A DNA stretch of 10,520 nt from Acidimicrobiia bacterium (GTDB taxonomy: Bacteria; Actinomycetota; Acidimicrobiia; UBA5794; UBA11373). The notes below the pieces were generated by a model, which was given only the letters and a program-made list of their open reading frames with translations, had not been told where the DNA came from and did not search any database. Shown in pieces: positions 6,839-10,520 of this stretch (positions are counted from its first letter, which is position 1; each line of letters opens with the position of its first letter). Location: contig JALOLI010000069.1 of NCBI GenBank assembly GCA_025456165.1, positions 1 to 10,520 on the forward strand, in the 5' to 3' direction. Position numbers and translations under genes: made by a program.

Positions 6839-7544
6839 TCAGGCAGGTGCGGCTGCCGGCCCGTCGGAGGACCCGCCGGCAGCGGCCTTGCGGGCCACGG
6901 TGATGAAGCCGGTGTGCCCGACCATCTGGCTCGCCGGCCTGACCGACCGGCCCTCGGCCACCCACTCGCGGAACAGCACCTCGAAGGTGACCGGCTCCAT
7001 GAAGCGGTGCGACCGGCGCAGCTCGTCGTGCAGGTGCTGCACCTGGGGCACCGTCGGCACGTAAGACGTGAGTATCCCCCCCTCGGCCAGTCCGGCGACC
7101 GCGGGACCCACCACCTCCCAAGGTTCCGGTAGATCCAGGACCAGGCGGTCGGGCGCGACCTCGGCGACGAGTTCTTCCACCCGTCCCAACCGCAGGTCGA
7201 GGTTGGCCGGGACGCCTCCGAAGAAGCGGGCGATGGCCGCCCGGGCCCCGGCGGCGTGGTCGGGCCTTTCTTCGACGCTCACCACCCGCCCCCCCGGGCC
7301 GACGGCGCGAACCAGCGCCATGGTCAGCGCCCCCGAGCCCGGCCAGACGCGGCCGCAGCGCCACCAGGCGCCCGTCGCCCGACGAGCGCAAGACCGTCCC
7401 CTCGGCCGAGCCGATGATCTCGCTGTGGGCCAGCACCCCCACGTGATAGTGGAAGACGGCCGCCGGGTCGAGGTCGAGCAGGTAGTGACGGCCCTTCCCA
7501 TCGACCAGCAGGCAGACCTCGCCGGGGCGGAAGGGGGCGCTCAC
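6839..7544 (-). pseudogene. trmI: tRNA (adenine-58-N1) methyltransferase TrmI, internally deleted and frameshifted
   Basis: TrmI methylates A58 in the T-loop of tRNA using S-adenosylmethionine; the gene is also near the proteasome genes in mycobacteria. From the GTG at 7544 the first 68 codons give the normal N-terminal domain ([21 protein letters not shown] to LVALRPRLA). The next recognisable block, [17 protein letters not shown], starts at 7339 in another frame and runs normally through [16 protein letters not shown] (motif IV with the catalytic Asp), [11 protein letters not shown] and [11 protein letters not shown] to the stop at 6839. By comparison with M. tuberculosis Rv2118c from memory, about 38 residues are missing at the junction (about 113 bp), including the PRG...YPKD segment and the start of SAM-binding motif I (LEAGxG). 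A +1 shift alone would not restore activity. The start overlaps the stop of the upstream 33-residue peptide in GTGA. Either decay or an assembly deletion. Confidence 0.85.
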
Positions 7545-7642
7545 CGGCCGGAGAGCAGCAGGGGGAGGGTGAACGAGAGCAGCATCATCACCGCGAGGAT
7601 GACGCCGAGGATCTTGATCATGCGGTCACGGTGCCGGAACAC
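7541..7642 (-). CDS. Small membrane peptide coupled to trmI (33 residues)
   Basis: A short frame beginning with GTG at 7642 encodes [18 protein letters not shown] followed by [16 protein letters not shown] basic N-terminus is followed by one hydrophobic helix (about residues 9-30), so it should be a single-pass membrane peptide or an uncleaved signal anchor. Its TGA overlaps the trmI GTG by 4 bp (GTGA), the same type of coupling used in the proteasome operon. A TAGAGT box ends 6 nt before the GTG, supporting leaderless initiation here and indicating that this peptide, not trmI, opens the transcript. An in-frame ATG at codon 8 is an alternative start. I do not recognise a family. Codon structure is too short to judge by composition, so the call rests on the coupling, the promoter and the hydrophobic pattern. 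Confidence 0.6.
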   Translation of the reverse strand: MFRHRDRMIKILGVILAVMMLLSFTLPLLLSGR

Positions 7643-7648
7643 GGCGCC

Positions 7649-7654
7649 ACTCTA
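7649..7654 (-). promoter_or_regulatory. Putative -10 box of the small peptide-trmI unit (leaderless)
   Basis: TAGAGT on the minus strand, then 6 nt, then the GTG at 7642. No -35 box recognised. It would drive the peptide and trmI as one transcript. Confidence 0.45.
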
Positions 7655-7743
7655 GGCGGCCTTCGATCTTCTCCCCCGGGCCCAGGCTGCGGCCGACGAG
7701 CCGTGGAGGCGGCCCGGCTGGAGCCTCCAGCCAGCTTCCGCCC

Positions 7744-7749
7744 TAACAT
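7744..7749 (+). promoter_or_regulatory. Putative -10 box of the 71-residue membrane protein gene (leaderless)
   Basis: TAACAT followed by 7 nt and ATG at 7757. No Shine-Dalgarno sequence precedes the ATG, in agreement with a leaderless transcript. Confidence 0.5.
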
Positions 7750-7756
7750 CGCCTCC

Positions 7757-7972
7757 ATGGACCTGCTGCGCACTGGAGCCCGCGCCCTCGCCGGCGGGGC
7801 CCGCCGGGGGAACCCCGGACTGGCCGGACTGGGGACCGCGCTGCTCGTCCTGGGCTGGATGCGCCGGCGGCGGCGGCCCAAACGGGAGATCCTCTTCGCC
7901 CGCACCTTGCAGCCCGGCGAGGCGCTGCGGATACGGCTGCTCGGCCGCGATCAAGAACCCGAGAGCGAGTAA
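7757..7972 (+). CDS. Small single-pass membrane protein, unknown family (71 residues)
   Basis: The product starts MDLLRTGARALAGGARRG, has a short hydrophobic stretch at about 20-35 (NPGLAGLGTALLVLGW), then a run of five arginines and a soluble tail with ILFARTLQPGEALRIRLL. The positive run after the helix predicts a cytoplasmic C-terminus. The tail looks like one or two beta strands and is similar in style to other small actinobacterial membrane proteins, but I do not recognise the family and assign no function. It stands alone on the plus strand, divergent from the trmI unit (114 bp between starts) and convergent with the 64-residue membrane protein gene. The start at 7757 is fixed by the -10 spacing. 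Confidence 0.7.
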   Translation: MDLLRTGARALAGGARRGNPGLAGLGTALLVLGWMRRRRRPKREILFARTLQPGEALRIRLLGRDQEPESE

Positions 7973-7977
7973 CGAAG

Positions 7978-8002
7978 CCGGCCCGGGGCACGCCGGGGCC
8001 GG
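7978..8002. terminator. GC-rich hairpin between convergent small genes
   Basis: CCGGCCC (7978-7984) pairs with GGGCCGG (7996-8002) around an 11-nt loop, in the 31-bp gap between stops at 7972 and 8004. The stem is stable but there is no T-tract on the plus strand beyond GGTTC. A shared terminator for the two facing transcripts is plausible from its position. Confidence 0.5.
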
Positions 8003-8003
8003 T

Positions 8004-8198
8004 TCACCCCAGGCGGAAGACCTCGACCCGGGCGCTCCCCTTCTTCCCCTTGCGCTTGCCGAGGAGGAAGAACAGGGCGAGGGCAATCACCACCACGACT
8101 GCCGCCACCACCATCCCGGTCGTGGCCGCCTTCGACTCGTCCACCACTCCCTGGATCTCGCGCAGCTTGGCTTCGAGATCGGCCTTCTCGACTCTCAT
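8004..8198 (-). CDS. Small membrane protein with basic tail (64 residues)
   Basis: MRVEKADLEAKLREIQGVVD forms an amphipathic, probably coiled N-terminal helix, followed by one strongly hydrophobic segment (about 28-46, MVVAAVVVVIALALFFLLG), a basic stretch KRKGKKGS and a short final strand ARVEVFRLG. Small proteins of this layout, with a helix, one membrane segment, a Lys/Arg-rich patch and an end such as VEV-R, are common in actinobacteria, but I know of no established function. The ATG at 8198 overlaps the stop of the upstream holin-like gene by 4 bp (ATGA), so the two are made together and may interact in the membrane. The N-terminal helix also recalls DUF3618/YqjD-type proteins; that link is weak. 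Confidence 0.75.
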   Translation of the reverse strand: MRVEKADLEAKLREIQGVVDESKAATTGMVVAAVVVVIALALFFLLGKRKGKKGSARVEVFRLG

Positions 8199-8488
8199 TT
8201 GAACGCCCTCCAGGCCACCAGTCCCGTGACCGCCAGCAGTCCGACGAACGACAGGATGTAGCCGAGCCCACTCCAGATCTGGCCGTCCGGCAGGGCTGCC
8301 ACGATCAGCCGCATTCCTGCCACGGCCAGGAAGAGAGCCGCGAGGGCAAAGAGGAGGGCCGCGGCGAAGCCCAGGCCGGCCGCCCTGCCGAGGGCCTTCG
8401 CCGGCTCTACGGTGCGCTGCCGCACGTACTCCTTGGACAGCTCGACGAACTCCGAGACCAGTCCGGGGAGTTCCTTCACCTTCGCCAC
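8195..8488 (-). CDS. Holin-superfamily-like membrane protein (Phage_holin_3_6 / DUF1469 type)
   Basis: A 97-residue protein from GTG at 8488 (a second in-frame GTG is at 8479). An amphipathic N-terminal helix (LPGLVSEFVELSKEYVRQR, then EPAKALGRAAG) leads into two membrane segments, about 38-66 (FAAALLFALAALFLAVAGMR) and 72-93 (SGLGYILSFVGLLAVTGLVAW). This is the layout of the actinobacterial 'holin-X' / Phage_holin_3_6 superfamily (PF07332). Despite the name these are mostly chromosomal, with no shown lytic role, and no phage genes are nearby. An AAGGGG before the GTG is a modest ribosome binding site. It forms a coupled pair with the downstream 64-residue membrane protein. A TAGCCT box about 85 nt upstream (8574-8579, minus strand) may be the promoter. 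Long open frames upstream in the same frame are a high-GC artefact. Confidence 0.75.
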   Translation of the reverse strand: MAKVKELPGLVSEFVELSKEYVRQRTVEPAKALGRAAGLGFAAALLFALAALFLAVAGMRLIVAALPDGQIWSGLGYILSFVGLLAVTGLVAWRAFK

Positions 8489-8537
8489 TTCGCCCCTTCC
8501 CGGCCGGGGGACCGCGGTCGCGGCCCCGGGTTCCCGC

Positions 8538-8562
8538 CGCTCTCCCCCGACCGGAGAGAGCG
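8538..8562. repeat. 10-bp hairpin in the divergent holin-like / MFS promoter region
   Basis: CGCTCTCCCC (8538-8547) and GGAGAGAGCG (8553-8562) pair with one wobble around CGACC. It lies between the putative minus-strand -10 (8574-8579) and the holin-like start, so it would fold in that mRNA's leader, about 50 nt before the GTG. It could be a leader structure or an operator for the divergent genes. No T-tract follows, so terminator is less likely. Confidence 0.4.
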
Positions 8563-8645
8563 CGGCAGACTGAAGGCTACCGCATGTGCGGCCCCCGGCA
8601 AGGCGCCGGGCCGACCCCTTCCCCGCCGGCCCCGGTCCGGGCCGG

Positions 8646-8651
8646 TATCCT
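8646..8651 (+). promoter_or_regulatory. Putative -10 box of the MFS gene (leaderless)
   Basis: TATCCT, 8 nt of cgccgccc, then ATG at 8660. No ribosome binding site precedes the ATG. Spacing agrees with initiation at or just before the start codon. Confidence 0.45.
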
Positions 8652-8659
8652 CGCCGCCC

Positions 8660-9955
8660 ATGAGCGCAGAAGGTGCCGGCTCGGTCCCCGAGGCGGCGCG
8701 CTCCCGTCGCAATCTCCTCTGGATCCTCGGCGGCCAGTCCGCCTCCCTCTTCGGCGACTACGTCGCCCTCCTCGCGCTTCCGCTGTTCGTCGTCCAACTC
8801 ACGGGGTCGGCCCTCGACCTGGGCCTGACCACGGCCTTCGAGACCCTCCCCACCCTTCTGTTCGGCTTCGCCGTCGGCGTGCTCCTCGACCGGGCGCCGC
8901 TGCGCCGCATCCTGATCATCGCCGATCTGGGCCGGGCGGCGGCCTTCGCCGCGCTCGCGGTAGCCGCCGCTGCCGGCGCCGCCGAGGTGTGGATGGTGTT
9001 CGCCGCGGCTTTCCTGGTAGGGAGCCTGACCGTCACCTTCGACTCGGGGTTCCAGGCCTGGCTCCCGGTTCTGGCCACCGACAGCGCCCTGGTGGTGGTG
9101 AACTCCCGTCTGCAGTTCGTGCGTACTCTGGCCTGGACGCTGGGGCCCCCGCTGGCCGGGTTCCTGGCCACCAGCGCCGGCGGCTTCCCCGTTGCCTTCG
9201 GCCTCGATGCCGCCTCCTTCGTGGTGTCCGGCGTGACCCTGCTGGCCCTGATCGAGATTCGGCCCCGTCCGGCGCCGGAGCGGGACCCCTGGCTGACCTC
9301 CTTTCGCAGAGGCTTCGCCTGCCTGTGGCGCTTGCCCGCGTTGCGGGTGGCCACACTGGCGGGCACTCTGGGGAACCTCGTCTTCGTGCCGATGGAGGCC
9401 CTCCTGGTGCTCTTCTGCCGCCAGCGTCTCGGCATCGAGGACGGCGCTCTCATCGGCTGGTTCTTCGGGGGGCACGCGCTGCTCGGGGCTTTCGGGGTCA
9501 TCGCCGCGCCCACGGTGGCCCGCCGTCTCGGCCTCGGCCGGGCTTTCGTCGCCGGCCTGCTCGCCATGGGCGGAGGCTTCTTCGCCCTGGCGGCCGCCGC
9601 TCCGGCCTTCGCGTCCCTCCCCCCGGTCTGGACGACCGTCGCCGCGGTGTTCCCCGCCGGGCTGGCAGTGACCGGCGTCTCCTTCATCAATGTGACCTTC
9701 ACCACGCTGCGCCAGCAACTGCCCCCGCCCGAGCTGCGGGGTCGGGTGATCGCCGCCTCCCGCACGTTGTCGTGGGCGGGCCTCCCCCTCGGCGCCGCAC
9801 TGGGCGGGGCGGCGGCGCAGGCCTTCGGGGTCGGGGCGCTCTACCTGGGCGGGGCCGGGGCCATCGTGATCCTGGCCGCGGTCCTCACCGGCACCTCCCT
9901 CTGGGCGATCTCCGCAGAGCCCAGCTCAGGCGGCGGGGAGCAGGACCCGGTGTGA
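8660..9955 (+). CDS. MFS transporter, MFS_3 / drug-efflux-like
   Basis: A 431-residue polytopic membrane protein with about 12 hydrophobic segments, the normal MFS length. The first segment (LLWILGGQSASLFGDYVALL) and the loop 2-3 motif GVLLDRAPLRRILIIADLGR, a form of MFS motif A (G-x-L-x-D-R-x-x-R-R), place it near the MFS_3 / MefA-type exporters. Later features are GPPLAGFLA in the N-terminal half, the basic central loop around IEIRPRPAPERDPW and RRGFACLWR, and the LRGRVIAASRTLSWAGLPLG helix in the C-terminal half that is typical of this subgroup. These proteins export drugs or siderophores by proton antiport; the substrate here cannot be told. It is monocistronic, with a leaderless promoter. 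Its last 30 bp overlap the convergent secreted-protein gene. No function linked to the proteasome genes is evident. Confidence 0.9.
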   Translation: MSAEGAGSVPEAARSRRNLLWILGGQSASLFGDYVALLALPLFVVQLTGSALDLGLTTAFETLPTLLFGFAVGVLLDRAPLRRILIIADLGRAAAFAALAVAAAAGAAEVWMVFAAAFLVGSLTVTFDSGFQAWLPVLATDSALVVVNSRLQFVRTLAWTLGPPLAGFLATSAGGFPVAFGLDAASFVVSGVTLLALIEIRPRPAPERDPWLTSFRRGFACLWRLPALRVATLAGTLGNLVFVPMEALLVLFCRQRLGIEDGALIGWFFGGHALLGAFGVIAAPTVARRLGLGRAFVAGLLAMGGGFFALAAAAPAFASLPPVWTTVAAVFPAGLAVTGVSFINVTFTTLRQQLPPPELRGRVIAASRTLSWAGLPLGAALGGAAAQAFGVGALYLGGAGAIVILAAVLTGTSLWAISAEPSSGGGEQDPV

Positions 9956-10520
9956 CAGCCGGTCCGTGACCATCCGAAGCGACGTCCAGGCGGTCACCCA
10001 GGCCTCGCCGGCACTCTCGTCCGGGGCGGCGATGGTCTCCGCCCAGCAGTCGGTGGCGGCCCCGGCCTCCAGCCGGCGGGCTTCGCAAGCGACGGGGCCG
10101 TAGCCCTCCAGGTAGACGAAGACCCCCCACAGGTACTCGCCTCCCGTATTGGCTACTCGGAAGTGCCAGCCGATGACATCCCCGGCGAAGAAGCCCGAGC
10201 GCGGCGGCCCGTAGAGGCCGTCGTGCAGTCCGGCTACCGACAGGCTCACCGCTCCCTCGTCCGGGCCTGCGGCAAGGCTCGGCGTGGTGGTAGCGGCCGT
10301 GGTCGTCGTGGCGTCGGCCGTAACGACGACCCCGGCCGAAAATGTCGTCACGGTCGGGCTCGTGGTGGTGCTCACCGCACTCGTGCTCGAAGGGGCCGCA
10401 GCCGTGACGATGGTCGTGCCCGGCGTGAAGCTGGGAACCGAGGCGGCGGGGGCGCCTTCGTGGCCCGAAAAGGCCAGGCGAGGCCCGACGACGGCCACCA
10501 GGGCGAGCAGGCAGACGGCC
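9926..10520 (-). CDS. Secreted Ser/Thr-rich protein with a DUF11/CARDB-like C-terminal domain (N-terminus outside window)
   Basis: The frame is open to the right edge, and the residues there (AVCLLALVAVVGPRLAFSG) are the hydrophobic core of a signal peptide or anchor, so the real start lies beyond 10520. The GTG at 10498 sits inside this core and is not the start. About 197 residues are visible. After the signal come a Ser/Thr/Ala-rich low-complexity linker of about 55 residues (VSTTTSPTVTTFSAGVVV, ADATTTTAATTTP), probably extended and perhaps glycosylated, and a beta-sandwich-like domain with GDVIGWHFRVANTGGEYLWG, VFVYLEGYGPVACEARRL and a second Cys in ATDCWAETIA. The V-x-NTG pattern with a following Cys-x(n)-Cys recalls bacterial DUF11/CARDB-type adhesive domains. 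An exported surface or cell-wall protein is likely; the exact role is unknown. The stop at 9926 lies within the end of the MFS gene (30 bp overlap, tail to tail). Confidence 0.75.
   Translation of the reverse strand, partial: AVCLLALVAVVGPRLAFSGHEGAPAASVPSFTPGTTIVTAAAPSSTSAVSTTTSPTVTTFSAGVVVTADATTTTAATTTPSLAAGPDEGAVSLSVAGLHDGLYGPPRSGFFAGDVIGWHFRVANTGGEYLWGVFVYLEGYGPVACEARRLEAGAATDCWAETIAAPDESAGEAWVTAWTSLRMVTDRLSHRVLLPAA

Noticed and set aside
8195..9718. Long minus-strand frame covering the MFS gene and the holin-like gene
   Set aside because: Only the last 97 residues have a credible protein pattern. The rest is the Glu/Gly/Gln-rich reverse of the MFS transporter gene.
8758..9765. Minus-strand 335-codon frame opposite the MFS gene
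   Set aside because: Arg/Ser/Thr-rich with no domain and no promoter or ribosome binding site; it is the reverse of membrane-protein codons.
10268..10430. Low-complexity stretch as a possible CRISPR or tandem repeat array
   Set aside because: The repetition is of Thr/Ser/Ala codons in a secreted protein linker, with no fixed repeat unit or spacers.
1..10520. Mobile elements, CRISPR arrays, rRNA or tRNA genes
   Set aside because: No transposase, integrase, regular repeat-spacer pattern or tRNA-like cloverleaf was recognised on either strand by reading; no search tool was run.

Overview
This window is a high-GC (by eye roughly 70%) actinobacterial chromosome segment carrying the Pup-proteasome locus. 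The organism is most likely an actinomycetote outside the well-studied mycobacteria and streptomycetes. A ferredoxin of this type beside arc, frequent leaderless starts and the small membrane-protein families fit Acidimicrobiia or a related deep lineage, but that placement is inference from gene content and not a phylogenetic result.

Left part (1-6371): pafA (Pup ligase, 3' end cut by the window edge) and a small DUF2007-type gene are divergent from each other. Facing the small gene is a tightly packed minus-strand operon, arc-dop-pup-prcB-prcA (6371 down to 1526). Junctions overlap by 4 bp (arc/dop, pup/prcB, prcB/prcA) and by 47 bp (dop/pup), so the operon is probably translationally coupled throughout. 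Together the genes make a complete pupylation and degradation machine. Pup ends in Gly-Gly-Gln. Dop deamidates it to Glu (and also removes Pup from targets), PafA ligates it to substrate lysines, the Arc/Mpa AAA+ ring unfolds pupylated proteins, and the PrcA/PrcB 20S core degrades them.

Middle part (6372-7642): a plus-strand ferredoxin gene is divergent from arc, followed by a strong bidirectional hairpin terminator. Convergent to it is a minus-strand trmI (tRNA m1A58 methyltransferase) preceded by a coupled 33-residue membrane peptide. Both fdx and trmI appear broken as given. Each lacks an internal block expected from its family and changes frame at the junction. This could be real decay or an assembly fault.

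Right part (7643-10520): a small plus-strand membrane protein, a minus-strand two-gene operon of small membrane proteins (a holin-superfamily type protein and a 64-residue single-pass protein), a plus-strand MFS exporter, and the C-terminal part of a secreted Ser/Thr-rich protein that runs off the right edge.

At least five starts (pafA, the DUF2007 gene, the 33-residue peptide, the 71-residue protein and the MFS gene) have a TANNNT box ending 6-8 nt before the start codon. This is the arrangement of leaderless actinobacterial transcripts and it was used to choose starts. I did not find a clearly new biological system. The most unusual points are the two broken genes beside arc, the alanine before the PrcB catalytic threonine, the dop/pup coding overlap and the small coupled peptide.
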